Part shown: piece after piece, positions 10,001 through 20,805 of the stretch
Position numbering within the stretch: position 1 is the stretch's first letter
Layout of the letters: each line of letters begins with the position of its first letter
Assembly (NCBI GenBank): GCA_049999725.1
Contig: JBNGIS010020452.1
Coordinates: 1 to 31,612 of the forward strand
Direction of reading: 5' to 3'
DNA: 31,612 nucleotides
Origin: Haplomitrium mnioides
Taxonomy: Eukaryota > Marchantiophyta > Haplomitriopsida > Calobryales
The notes under the pieces: model-generated
What the model was told of the DNA's origin: nothing
The model's input: only the letters and a program-made list of their open reading frames with translations
Databases searched by the model: none
Translations under genes and position numbers: made by a program

Positions 10001-10683
10001 GAAGTATTATCAGTTAGAAATCCAGAGGGCCTTCAAGGACTCTGTTTTCTCTTGCACATAGTGTACAAATGTGTTTGTTCATATTTGTGTAGTTAGATTT
10101 CCTTTTTGCATTGTGTTGTAGGTTCATTAGATTAGAAGACACTGATCAGCTGAGCAGACCTTGGAAACAGCCTTGAAGAGGGAGTCCAATCCCTTGACAC
10201 AAGTCTGGTAGCCTGGGGGTAAATGCTCTCTGGTTTGATTCAGTTGCATAGATTAGGACTTAGTATATGTTAGGATAGATTAGGAATATTTGGACCAGTA
10301 CTGTGACCACCTTGAGAGGGAGAGTCCAGCCTATTGTAGTGTTCAGTTGTGCAGGTCACCAACACCATTCTGCCCAAGCTCAAATAAGGTGGTAGGGCCT
10401 AAGTCATTGGGTCCTATGAATAAAGTGGAAGAATCACACAAATCACAAGTGGGTGTTATGGATGTGGACTTGAGAGAATGGTTGAATGTTTGACTTGAGT
10501 GTGAGAAGAAGAAAAGTGAGAAAAGCATACCAAGCTTGTAAGGAGAGGAAGAGTTCTTAAGGTCTGAAAGTGGTAACTGGCAAGGGGCCATCTTAGAAAA
10601 GAACCCGAAAGCCCGTAAAACCCGTTCTCCCTTGGCTCGAAACAGGGCTTAAAAAGGTTAAGGCCCGAAACAGGAGAGCGACA
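7076..10683 (+). mobile_element. 5' LTR of element B
   Basis: Starts TGTCAGCTAGTG, ends GGAGAGCGACA. It matches 12554-16009 throughout. Differences include about 17 extra bases near 7180-7200 and a 123-bp direct duplication (about 9518-9640 and 9641-9735) where the 3' LTR has one copy. The centre (about 7560-9200) is GC- and CpG-rich and contains a 163-bp direct repeat; the last third is AT-richer. Long open frames on both strands here (for example 8210-7764 on minus, 7263-7784 on plus) have no recognisable domain. Confidence 0.93.
8621..8900 (+). repeat. 163-bp direct repeat in the element B 5' LTR
   Basis: Two imperfect units start with GGTCAAC at 8624 and 8787. Both continue through GCGCGAC(G/A)GTC, CTAC, TTGCGGGGCGGC and a GGACGACRTGGCG-like end. 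The same pair with the same 163-base offset is in the 3' LTR (14091 and 14254). The solo LTR has one unit near 18670-18730. Confidence 0.8.
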
Positions 10684-10710
10684 TGAATTTTTTGGCACTA
10701 GAAAGAGTTC
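10684..10710 (+). promoter_or_regulatory. Putative primer-binding site region of element B
   Basis: TGAATTTTTTGGCACTAG follows the 5' LTR end directly and parallels the T-run plus TGGCA after the 5' LTR of element A. The tRNA is not assigned. Confidence 0.45.
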
Positions 10711-10784
10711 CAAGGGTTTGAAAAAACTTGAGTCCAACCCGAACCAGAAAGACTACTGTGTGCACAAGAGACTCAAGTTAGTTT

Positions 10785-11933
10785 GTGAGAAGGTTACTTC
10801 CGAGAAACAGAGCAACTGGGTGTGCGTCTATTGAGGAAGAGTGGCGGGCAGAAGAGGCCAAGTTATCATATTGGGGAGGAGTGAAAGTTCCCTCAACTTG
10901 GAAAATAGTCCACAACCATGGGAGAAGGAAAAGACAGGCTAAGCATGTGTCAGGATATTCTTCAGATGGTTCAAGAAGCAATGAAGACACAGAAGAGAGC
11001 TCTACATCTACCGTAGAAAGTGACAGTGACTCCTCTAGCAGTAGCTCTAATGAACCGAGATCTTCGAGAAAGAAGAAGCAAAGGCGGAAACGAACAATCA
11101 AAATGGCTGCCAAAGGAGAGAAGGCTCGCTTAGCGGAATTGAGCTCAAAGATGGAGGTACTGCAGACCCTCCTATTGAGCCTCACACCAAATCTTCAAGG
11201 AGCTGAACAATCAGATGAGTGGGTCGCAACCGAACCACCGAAGAGAATTGTTATGGTGTGCTGGAACTGTGGCCAGCCTGGACATGTTTCCCACAACTAC
11301 CCGAAACCATGGGGGTAGAAGTATGGGTGCCCAATCACAATGCATTCCCAGTATGAAGAGGAGGAAGCAGCCTAGGTGAAGGAGGAGACCTCTGCCTCAG
11401 AAGAGTGTTGTCATGTAAAATCCAAAGCTAAATCCAAGTCTCACCGGAAGAGCAATAACCAAAAAAGACGGAGGGCTAAGAAGGGTACGAATCAAGTGTG
11501 GTTATCCACGAGCTATTCTGAATATGAGGCGGAATGCCCCACCTGGTTCTACCAGACACAAACCGAAGAGAAGGTAGACGGTGAGGACCTGAGGCATGCC
11601 CTAGAGCAGCAATCACGAGGCGATCCAAATGAGCTCCAAGAGGCGGAAGCATCCCTAGTCGCGGTGCAGGATCTCCCGAATTGCGACATTCAAGCGGAGG
11701 CGGAGGAATCAAGACCGAAAGAAGAGGACTTCGCGCACCAATCAAGGGACCAGGGAAGAGCCCCACCAGGGCAAGGAGGAGATGGTGCAACTGAACCTCA
11801 TTTCCCCAAGAGGAGGACCCACTGGAAGACCATTGTCGGTCGAGCCCCGAACCCGAACTGCGAGGGGGGTCGACGACGGTGTACCCGGATACAGAAAGTT
11901 ATGATGAGCACCTTCCAAGTGTCATCGAGTTAG
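10785..11933 (+). pseudogene. Element B gag-like gene with one zinc knuckle
   Basis: One frame runs from ATG 10785 to TAG 11931-11933, interrupted only by TAG at 11316-11318 and 11373-11375. The N-terminal half is Ser/Asp/Glu-rich (EESSTSTVESDSDSSSSSSN) followed by a Lys/Arg cluster, SSRKKKQRRKRTIK. A zinc knuckle at 11259-11300 reads CWNCGQPGHVSHNY: CX2CX4HX4 with Tyr in place of the last Cys. The C-terminal part has ECPTWFYQTQTEEK, similar to HPTLFYPKQEEEVK in element A Gag, so it is a relative of that Gag. I see no capsid domain as clear as in A. It presumably bound element RNA when intact. Confidence 0.78.
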
Positions 11934-12298
11934 AGCCTCCTCAAGTGGTGGAATGCACAATAATGGAAATAATCAATTGTAGCCTGGAGGATCTAGAGGT
12001 ATCAGAAGATGGGTCCAATCTCAATCCAGAGAAGAAGCTCACCTTGATGCAACCCAAGGATCTTGGTGACAGGGAAGGAATTGTCACGGGCAGCCCCGTC
12101 ACCACCAACATTGTATGTAACTACAAGGTTACAAGCCCGAAGTACAGTACCTGTGTGTATGCTTGTTTGATCAGCTGTTCCCTGTGGGTGTGTATGGGAC
12201 GTGCTCCCAAGCCAAGGGAGACAGACCACCAAAAAGGTCACAAGTCTGAGGGTGGGTGCACGATGCAGAAGGGAATGCAACAAGGCATGTTGCTGTAG
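11879..12298 (+). pseudogene. Possible frameshifted continuation of the element B gag-like gene
   Basis: This open frame overlaps the end of the previous one by 55 bases in another frame. It is acidic at its start (DTESYDEHLPSVIELEPPQ) and has no protease DTGA-like motif and no RT motif. It could be the original continuation after a frameshift near 11870, or a chance frame. I do not recognise a function. Confidence 0.4.
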
Positions 12299-12553
12299 AG
12301 ACCTCATATTCCCCTCAAACCAAAATCTGGAAGCACGACTTTTGTGTGGGATCTAAGAAAGAGGCTGAGCGAGCAGAATGCACACAGGTAAGTGTTTGTG
12401 TGTGTGTGAGTGTGTGTTTTGTTGGGGGGATGTTTCGTGGAGTTGTTTTGTAGAAGATGCAAAGTCGAGCTAGCGACCAGCAGCAGAGGCACCAGAAAAT
12501 TGAGGGAGAAGAGGTGTGTTCGCGGGGACGCGTCACACTTGAAGGGGGAGTTA
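12299..12553 (+). other. Element B 3' leader with GT run and polypurine tract
   Basis: No gene. A TG-rich run lies at about 12391-12420. The polypurine tract GAAGGGGGAG (12541-12550) followed by TTA directly precedes the 3' LTR; it would prime plus-strand DNA synthesis. The element A tract has the same GGAG(A)GTTA ending before its LTR. Confidence 0.8.
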
Positions 12554-15500
12554 TGTCAGGTAGTGCCTTGGAGCATTTAAGCAGAATTCACGAAATCAGA
12601 AGCACCATTGGCCATATGTTCCCTTTGCGAGTGTGAAGGCCTCTCAGGAACAGCTGATAAGAGCAAGGCGCATGAGTCTTGGGAGGGAAACAGGATCATG
12701 GCGGAAGAGATGAGGAGAGAGCAGTGATCGCCAGCCAAGGGAGAGGCCTCATTTTCAAAATCGAAGCAGGCCAGCGAGAATCCATGGGCCTAAACATGAT
12801 GCAGGGATCGAAGCATGGGGAGAAGAAACAAAGCAGCCACCTATGGCGAAGCGATCGCAAGAGGAAGAAGAACGGATCAACAACAAGGAAGTCTGAAGGC
12901 ACTCCGAAGAAAGGCAGAACGCGGGGGTCCTGCAACAGCCACAAATTGGGAAGCAAGCATCAAGAGCTGACAAGAGGAGGTGAGATCGTCACGAGGGCGA
13001 GCAAGGCCAGGGAAGAGGGAGGCATCGATCTCGCAAGCAAGAGCAAGCCTTGCAGAGGCCGATCGAACGCTCCATTTGAGTCTGTAAGTCCTAGCGGAAG
13101 AGTGGAGTCCCCGAAAGGTCCCGCGAGATTCCACGGAAACGTGGCGTCTCCAAAGCCCTTTGCGGGATTCCACAGACGATGTGGCGGCACTAGGAGGCCC
13201 GCGGATCTGCGGACAGGCACCTCCCTAAGTGGGGAGCCCACTTAACTTGGTTCCGATCCGTCTTACGACGTGGGGAGCCCGGTTAAGAGGGATCCGCAAG
13301 GAACCCAACAAGAGAGCAAAGATGAGGGCCTTAAACAGAGACCTATCGCAGGCTTGGCCGAAGGAAAATGAGAGAGTGTCGGAAGGATGATCTATTGGAG
13401 ATCCGAGAGGAGGAGGAGCGCGGAAGCCGAAGGGGCGACCTAGCGTAGATTCGCCAAGAGGAAACTCAGAGAAGAGCCAAAAGGGGGACTGATCACTGAT
13501 CTGACCGAATAACAACGAGTGAAGGCGAAAAGGTGACTTGTCGGCAAACCAGTTCAAACGACCCGCATCAGTGGCGAAGTAGTGACCCATCACCAACCGT
13601 CCAACGGGAAGAAGGCTGAGCCAGAAGGGCAATATGGCGCCTATCCGGTGGGGGGAAACGAACGGCACGGCGGAAGGACGATATATCGTTGAATCGGCGA
13701 GCGAGATGAGAGCGGCTGGAAAACGAAGCTAACGCCGGTGCGACCGACGGAGGAGCTAGCGGCGCCGAAAGGGTGACTCTTCGCAGCTTCAGCATCCAGA
13801 AAGGTAAAAGTTTGACGTGGTGCGGCTGGCATCCGAAAGTTCGAAAGGGGCAAACGGTCCGAAAGGACCTTGTAGCTCTTATAGCAAGCTTTCGGAAGTG
13901 TTAAAGAAGCTAGCCTCAAGCGCGCGTAGCTCTTACTTCGAAGGTACGTCGAAATGACGACATCGACATAGTTCTTTTTCGGCGAGCAGGGGAAGTCCGC
14001 TACGTCTCTATGGATGACGGAGCGAGCGCAGCGAGTCCGCGGGAGGCTTCGGAAACGTGGCGCGCTAAGGAGCCTGGATGTGTTTCCGAAGGTCAACTTC
14101 AGAAGAAGGGTTCGCGTGATGGTCTGCCTACCCCTTTGCGGGGCGGCGTCGGACGGCGGCCTTCAAAGGACGTGGCGACTCCAGGGACCCCGAGGCAATT
14201 TATGGGACACGCGGCGCAAGGAGAGGAGTTCACTTGACCTCGGGAAACGTGTGGGTCAACTACTGAGGGAGCGGTTAGCGCAACGGTCAGCCTACCCCCT
14301 TGCGGGACGGCGGTGCTGCGGACGACGTGGCGGGAGGAGAAGAAAGAGGATCTACATGGGGATCTAAGGAGATTCCTTGGAGTTGGTTCCATGGAGCACT
14401 TCGGAAGTCGGTTCCGAAGAGCCTCTTCGGACTTGCTCCTACGGGAATTTGCAGAATCTCTCCCCGCAAGATTCCTCGGAGCTACTCATTGAAGTTACCG
14501 TTGTCCTTGGCTTTTCTTCGACCAACTGCAGGACACACGACGCCTTCTCCCATCTCGTGGTAATGGGATTACCGAACAGTGAAGCCACGCGTCGTCGTCC
14601 CCTATTCCGAGCTAACAGCAATAACGACTATTCATCGGATCAGGCGTCGGGGGGCAGTGCGCGAGGGGAGCATACATTGTTTGCTATCGAACTCTTTCGA
14701 GTTGATGCACATGCAATCTCAAGGCGCGAGGCAACTACATGCGAAGGGGAATCGCAACAAAGGGGGGCTGGGGTTTGAATTCACTAATAAGACAACGTGA
14801 AGTAGGGGTACTCGATCCAAGCGGCCGAGGGGATTCGGACGTGGACTGGATGGGCATCGAGGATCGCAAAGTGAGGAGCTCTGGGTGCTCGGGCGATCCA
14901 GAGAACTCATCGGAGCGGAGGGTTACTGATACGGGGTCTTGATTGTATTCTGGTCAGTTAAGACTTTGGGAGAGGTCTCCATGGGAGGACGTGGGGTTGT
15001 CTCTGCATTCTCTGTGTAGGAGCATCACGACCTGAGGACAAGGAAATCGCAACTAGCGTGTTATTCTTCAAGTGGAGCTGAGAGGGAGGGGGGGGGCTGT
15101 GCTAGTGCCAACGCACTCCGCGTAGTAAGACCCGTCGAGGCTCAAGGGTGGAGTGGGCTACCTGCAGCTGGTAAAGTTGTCTTCTAGATGTGGAAGTCAA
15201 AGAAACTCTCTTCCTAGCATGAGGAAGTAAAAGCATGGCTTCTCGCAAGGGAAGTTAAAAAACTATATGGAGAGGAGGGTGTGTGGGTTGCTGGGTTGTA
15301 GTTGTAAGGCAGCGGGACTCATAAGGGAAGTATTATCAGTTAGAAATCCAGAGGGCCTTCAAGGACTCTGTTTTCTCTTGCACATAATGTACAAATGTGT
15401 TTGTTCATATTTGTGTAGTTAGATTTCCTTTTTGCATTGTGTTGTAGGTTCATTAGATTAGGAGACACAAATCAGCTGAGCAGACCTTGGAAACAACCTT

Positions 15501-16009
15501 GAAGAGGGAGTCCAATCCCTTGACATAAGTCTGGTAGCCTGGGGGTAAATGCTCTCTGGTTTGATTCAGTTGCATAGATTAGGACTTAGTACATGCTAGG
15601 ATAGATTAGGAATATTTGGACCAGTACTGTGACCACCTTGAGAGGGGGAGTCCAGCCTATTGTAGTGTTCAGTTTTGCATGTCACCATCACCACTCTGCC
15701 CAAGCTCAAATAAGGTGGTAGGGCCTAAGTCATTGGGTCCTATGAATAAAGTGGAAGAATCACACAAATCACAAGTGGGTGTTATGGATGTGGACTTGAG
15801 AGAATGGTTGAATGTTTGACTTGAATGTGAGAAGAAGAAGAGTGAGAAAAGCATACCAGGCCTGTAAGGAGAGGAAGAGTCCTTAAGGTCTGAAAGTGGT
15901 AACTGGCAAGGGGCCATCTCAGAAAAGAACCCGAAAGCTCGTAAAACCTGTCCTCACTTGGCTCGAAACAGGGCCTGAAAAGGTTAAGTCCCGAAACAAG
16001 GGAGCGACA
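12554..16009 (+). mobile_element. 3' LTR of element B
   Basis: Starts TGTCAGGTAGTG and ends GGGAGCGACA, a copy of 7076-10683. It lacks one unit of the 123-bp duplication seen in the 5' copy: GAAATCGCAACTAGCGTG near 15047-15064 joins the flanks directly. It contains four ACGTGGCG octamers (13139, 14055, 14170, 14325). A conserved 67-codon open frame at 15616-15819 exists only because both LTRs are copies. Confidence 0.93.
14055..14332 (+). promoter_or_regulatory. Cluster of ACGTGGCG (ABRE/G-box-like) octamers in the element B LTR
   Basis: ACGTGGCG occurs at 14055, 14170 and 14325, with a fourth copy at 13139. The 5' LTR keeps it at 8588 and 8703, and ACGTGGCA at 7678. ACGTGGC is the core bound by plant bZIP factors of the ABF/ABI5 type. 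Part of the recurrence comes from the 163-bp repeat, so function is only a suggestion. Confidence 0.3.
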
Positions 16010-16014
16010 CTACT
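16010..16014. repeat. Target-site duplication of element B, right copy (CTACT)
   Basis: Matches 7071-7075 exactly, and removing the element plus one copy restores the RT reading frame. Confidence 0.93.
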
Positions 16015-17141
16015 ACCTCTTACCCTTCACTGATGGTGTGATGGCCCTAGTGACAGGCCAAGAAGTGTACAGTTTCATGGATGGGTACTTAGGTTACAAC
16101 CAGGTATGGATACAAGAGGAAGACCAATTGAAAACTGCTTTTACGACGGAGTGGGGAGTGTTTGCATTTCGAAGGATGCCATTTGGTCTCTATAATGCCC
16201 TTGGTACATTCCAGAGATTAATGATGAATATATTTTGCGATTACCTCATAAAGTTCCTTGAGATCTTCATAGACGACTTTGTGGTATATAGTAAGGTGAA
16301 AGATCATGAGGAGCATGTTCGGCTCACATTTCATTGTTGTAGAGAAACGGGGTTGCCGCTGCATCCTAGAAAATGTTTCTTTGCGGTAAGAGAAGGGATA
16401 CTACTTGGGCATAAGGTCTCCAGCCAAGGAATTGTCGTGGACTAGAAAAAGGTGGCAGTATGGCTGGGTGTGGCATTTCCGATGTGTTTGGTGGAGGTGC
16501 AGGGATTCTTGGGCTGTGTGGGCTACTACTAGAGGTTCATCCCAAAATGTGCCTTAGTAGCCTACCACCTGACGTATATGGTCAAGAGGGGCAGCAATTT
16601 TGAGCCAACCGAGCCCAGAAAATCTAGTTTTATTTAGCTCAAAAGGCGATTGGCCAATGCTCCTATCTTAGCACTCCCAAACTGGTCTAAAGAGTTCCAT
16701 GTGATGGTAGATGTTTCAGGTTTTTGTGTGGGAGCAGTGCTGAGCTAGCTGGATGAGGAAGGAATGGACCACCCAATCTACTTTGCCAGCAGACTCCTCT
16801 CAGCATCGGAAAAGAATTACTCACCCACCGATCGTGAGGCATTGGGAATAATCTACTCGCTGAAAAAATTCAGGCATTACTTGCTGCACTACAAGGTGGT
16901 GTTCCACACGGATCATGATGCCTTGAAGTACATGGTCAACAAGCCTAATCTGACTGGGAGAGTGGCGAGGTGGATGTTATTACTCCAGGAATTTGATTTT
17001 GAGGTAAGTGTAAAACCGGGGAAGAAACACCATAATGCAGATTTCTTCTCGAGGATCGATGGGAAGTCGAGTGCGGAGGGAGTTGGGGACACCTTCCCTG
17101 ATGAAGATCTATTCCACATCAGAGAAGGGAGACCCACATAA
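16010..17141 (+). pseudogene. Element A reverse transcriptase (C-terminal part) and RNase H
   Basis: One frame from YLLPFTDGV. RT shows the first catalytic Asp in FMDGYLGYNQV (16080-16082), FRRMPFGLYNA, and the catalytic pair in FIDDF (16266-16277). RNase H follows with Asp at 16710-16712 (VMVDVSGF), Glu at 16836-16838 (DREAL) and Asp at 16911-16913 (HTDHDAL), then YMVNKPNLTGR and KPGKKHHNADFFSRI, typical of plant gypsy. All key acidic residues are kept. In-frame stops are TAG at 16443, 16530, 16635 and 16746, then TAA at 17139; no frameshift is seen across these 1.1 kb. The enzymes copied element RNA into DNA and degraded the RNA strand in hybrids. Confidence 0.94.
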
Positions 17142-17721
17142 TATGGAGATATCATTGAGTTCCTCTTAACGACAAAGATTCCCCTATGGCGCACGGCGGA
17201 ACAAGCAAGCAGTTTTTCTCAGAAAGGTGAGGCCCTTCTTCATGATCAAGGGAATTCTACACAGGAAATGGATGGATGGGCAGATACGCAGGTGCTTAGA
17301 GAAAGACCAGTCCACAGTGGTGATGCAGACCATGCACGAAGAAGAGGCCGTTGGTCATTTTGTTATGGAAACCACTATACGAAAAAATTGTTATTCTAGG
17401 TATTGGTGGCCCATCTTACATAGGGATGTCCACTTCTTTGTGAAGAGGTGTGATGCATGCCAACGGACTGGAAAATCAGCAGCAACCTCTCACCATCCGC
17501 TAGTGCCGATCATTCCTCTGTCTCCATTCAAGAAGTGGGGGATTGACTTCATTGGGCCCATCCCTCCTTCCCCGAGGCAAGGAAACACGCATATTTGCTT
17601 TCCACTGATTATGCCACCAAGTGGGTTGAGGCCAAGGCAACCAAGAAGGATGACGTGTTGACGGTGACTCGATTCCTCTACGAGCAGATTTTCACCCGAT
17701 TTGGAGCGCCGCTAGAATTGG
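17142..17721 (+). pseudogene. Element A integrase, N-terminal part
   Basis: After YGDIIEFLLTTKIP (frame continued past the TAA at 17139) a frameshift near 17225 leads to the 17227-17661 frame. It has the HHCC zinc-binding region (His in MHEEEAVGHF, then CDACQRTGK near 17449) and the first catalytic Asp in WGIDFIGPI (17545-17547). A second frameshift near 17590 leads to STDYATKWVEAKATKKDDV and FTRFGAPLEL, where the solo LTR interrupts. The frame resumes at 20806 with the next core motif. Confidence 0.92.
17717..17721. repeat. Target-site duplication of the solo LTR, left copy (ATTGG)
   Basis: ATTGG before TGTCGACC equals ATTGG at 20801-20805 after GGGCTGACA. Confidence 0.93.
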
Positions 17722-20700
17722 TGTCGACCGGGTGTTTTTGCATTTTTTCTAAACTTTGTGGTTATTGAGCTTCAAGTGCAGTTTATTGTTTGAGTTTATA
17801 TTATTTTATTATATTTTATTATTATTCTATCCTTCCCTTCTCTTCCCTCTCTCCCCTTTCTTCTCTTCTGCTTATCTCTTCCTTTCTTTTTTCCTCTTTT
17901 TCCCCTTTGTTGTCACAGATCATGCACTTCAAGGGAGGAGCCATGTGGAATCGAGAGAAGTTAGATGCAAAAGGAATGCAAGTAGTGTGGTGCATATCGA
18001 CTTGCAACAAATCGGGATGAAAGAAGGGAGATCACGAATATGATTGTGGCTAAGTGAGCAAGAAAGAGGGAGAGGAATTTCACATGCATGAGGACTGGAA
18101 AAGCAAATGGGATAGATAATGTCGTGGCCAAGGAGGAATGCGAGTAGCTGAGAGGATTGCAAAACGAAACTGGGCGCAGAGGGAGAGGTTGATCGAGTAA
18201 GGCAAGGAATTATGCTGAAGATTGGATCAAGGGGAGGAAATCGAGGCTGGGCAGATCGCAGATGAGGGAGATGGCAGAATGCGAGCGGATCGAGCAGGGG
18301 CTACATGGAGGCTATAAATCCAATGAGGACGCAAGTAGGGAAGGAGGAGGGCAGAAAGGATTCGAGGAGGAGAGATGTGTCGTAGAAGATTTGTAGCATA
18401 GATTTTTCACAGCAAGGAGAATTCGCCAGAAGGGGTCATTGTGCAAGCAGGTCTGAATTTGCAGCATGAGAAGAATTGTGCAAAGGGAGGTTGGAAGGGA
18501 TTGAGAATGAGACAACTGCATTGAGGATGTAGGCACGGCGGACGTCGGAAACAGACACTTTGAGTGCAACGAGTCCTTGGGAAACTTCGGAAACGTGGTG
18601 ACTTCAGAGGAGTCTGCGGGATACATCGGAAGGTACAACTTAGGAGGGGTCCGCAAAAGAGATTGGAAGGCGTCAACTTCGAAAAACCGGGTTAGCGCGG
18701 CCGTCTAACTTCCACCTTGCGGACGGCGGTGGGCGGCACAACCTCACCTTCATCGATTTACTAATGTGGACCAGCCTAGGTCAGGCCAACCGCAAATAGT
18801 GACTCTTTAGGCATGGCCACTGGGGATCCGCATAGGGCTCATCAGTTACTATCTCTGACATGCGTCGACATCTCCCATGTTCAAATCAGCTTTGCAGACT
18901 CATCAGCATCGGGGTGCACTGCCTACTTGCAGAGGATTGAGAGTTTACTCTACCTAATGACCTTTGTGAGCTTGTCATTTCTCTTCTAGTCTTCATCCAA
19001 GGGGAATCGTGTGCGAGGCCTCCAAGACTACCATAGGAGCGCATATGAACAGCCTACCTTCGATCTACATCGAGGTTGTCTTCCCTCAACCTGGCAAAAC
19101 TTCATGGATGACCATTAACTTCAGACTAGCCCTCGACCGTACAGACATGTGTCACCGCACCAAGAAACGGTTGCTAACTAGAAAAACTGCCGAACACCAC
19201 ATGGAGAAAGGAGATGTTCTTGAACAAGAAATGCTTCAAGGGAACGAGAGCGCAGGGGGGTATAGAATGATATGTTGCAACGGTTGAGGGGTGGACGAAT
19301 ATGCAAAATTGAGGTGCGAAAGCAATCTCGGAGAGGAAGACGCAGCGAGGGAGGGAGGAAAGAATTCCATGGAAGATTCACATGAAGCAAGTGAACTCGT
19401 GTAAGGGGGGCTAGCGGAGGTGGAGGTGGACTGGAGGGGCGTTGAGAATTGCTGAGCGTGGAGCTCTAGAGGCTCAAGCAATCTAGGTGTACTCATCGCC
19501 ACAGGTGGACCAGCGTTCGGAGGTGTATCGCTACTTGAAGCTGAAGGGGGTTCTTTCTGTCTTGAATTCGGGAGAGGCTGCCAAGAGGGGATCTTGGGGT
19601 TGTCTCAACATCATCTGTGGAAGAGCATCAATCCCAATGGCGCTCGAGGGCGTTTCTGGTCGAATCTCTCAAGTGGAGCTAAGAGAGGAGTGGCTACGTT
19701 AGTGCTCGCGTACTGCAGAGAAGATCCATTGAAAGTTTGAGGTGGAGTGTGTGGCCAGCAGTCGAGAAGACTGTCTTCTAGAGGTGGAAGTTAAAGAAGA
19801 CCTCTTCCAAGCTTGAGGAAGTAAATTCAGGACTTCTCGCGAGGGAAGTTTAAAAACTATCTAGATGAGGGTGCGTGGGTGGAAGATTGAAGGAAGGATG
19901 GAGCGGTGAGTTGATGAGGAGAGAAGTCTGCTGAGAAGGCCCGATCATGTGGCGTTGAGGTGCCTACAATGTTGGCGGAGCAGTGTATTTGTGTGTATGT
20001 GTCTATGTATATGTGTATTAGTTAGATTTGTTTTCTGCTTGTATTTTTTGTAAAGCTCTTAGGATTTGGAGTACACCTACATTCCGGCTTGTTCGGACCA
20101 TGGGAACACCATGCGAAGGGGGATTCTGAGTTATTAACATTGCATCGTGGTATTTTGGATGCTGGATTTTGTTCCTATTTTGTACGCAAGGTGTTTGTTT
20201 CCAGATTTGGACTCTTGAATTATACTCCGGATTGCCCTCAGAAGTACCTCAGTTTATGTATGTGGTTATTTGGGAACTGAGTGTGAATGAGTAGGATTGT
20301 TGTTGAAGTAATTGTTGATTAGTGGAAATGGTTGTGAGGTAAAGAGGAACTCCTTAAGACCTCAAAGAGATAACTTGCAACGGGGCCATAACATAAAAGA
20401 ACCAGATCCCTTGTTTTGTCTGCCCCTGCCTTCCAAAGTGGCACCTCTGGAGGTTAAGGCCTAAATGAGGCATTTGACCTGCATCTGTTAGCGTTTGGAG
20501 GAGGGTAGGCTAGAGGCTCATTGGAATTGGAGTATATGTGGGCTACTGAAATATTATGAAATATTATTCGAGTCTATCGATTTCAGCGTAAGAGCCTACG
20601 TTGGTTGTGGGTGTGTGAATGCATGTGATGTACTTGGTTGTTGTAAGGCGGTGTTGTAATTACTCCAAAGTGGATAAGTAGGAGTTGGGGTTAAATTGGT

Positions 20701-20800
20701 GCAAAGCCCCTCCCATAAAAGGTCCCGAAACACAAATCAGCCCTTAAGTTGAGGTACATCGTTCGAAAAAAAAGATAAGAGACCAACCTTAGGGCTGACA
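17722..20800 (+). mobile_element. Solo LTR (3,079 bp), mosaic relative of the A and B LTRs
   Basis: Bounded by TGTCGACC and GGGCTGACA, flanked by ATTGG, inserted in the integrase of element A. There is no internal retrotransposon sequence, so it is the usual product of LTR-LTR recombination. The start (TGTCGAC, GTGTTTTTGCA, then AT-rich and TTCCCTTCTCTTCCCT) matches 21742 onward, and the end (about 20550-20800) matches the A LTR end. Between about 18530 and 20470 it resembles the B LTR instead: GGAAACGTGG, TTGCGGACGGCGG, 'cttctcgcgagggaagtt', 'ggggccat'. It lacks the kinase, the minisatellite and TAF1. Confidence 0.92.
18720..19390 (+). other. Unrecognised unique segment inside the solo LTR
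   Basis: This segment has no counterpart elsewhere in the window. Short open stretches include one at 19009-19287 (92 codons), and earlier frames broken by single stops. The composition looks more gene-like than the flanking LTR sequence, so it may be another captured host fragment. I could not match it to a protein family. Confidence 0.35.
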
Positions 20801-20805
20801 ATTGG
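20801..20805. repeat. Target-site duplication of the solo LTR, right copy (ATTGG)
   Basis: Equals 17717-17721. Removing the LTR and one copy joins PLEL to VSDQGTHF in frame. Confidence 0.93.

Larger units (their letters stand above)
7076..16009 (+). mobile_element. Element B: complete gag-only LTR retrotransposon (LARD/TR-GAG-like)
   Basis: An 8,934-bp insertion bounded by TGTCAG and GCGACA and flanked by perfect CTACT duplications. It has LTRs of 3,608 bp (7076-10683) and 3,456 bp (12554-16009) around an internal region of only 1,870 bp. The internal part has a primer-site-like start, a gag-like frame with one zinc knuckle, and a polypurine tract (GAAGGGGGAG at 12541-12550). No protease, RT, RNase H or integrase motif is present, so it would have needed enzymes in trans. 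Gag and terminal-site similarities to element A suggest a related autonomous partner. The first 105 or so bases of the two LTRs differ at about seven positions, so it is not a recent insertion. Confidence 0.93.

Noticed and set aside
10290-10493. 67-codon open frame nearly identical to 15616-15819
   Set aside because: Both lie at the same place in the two LTRs of element B; the similarity reflects LTR duplication, not coding constraint.
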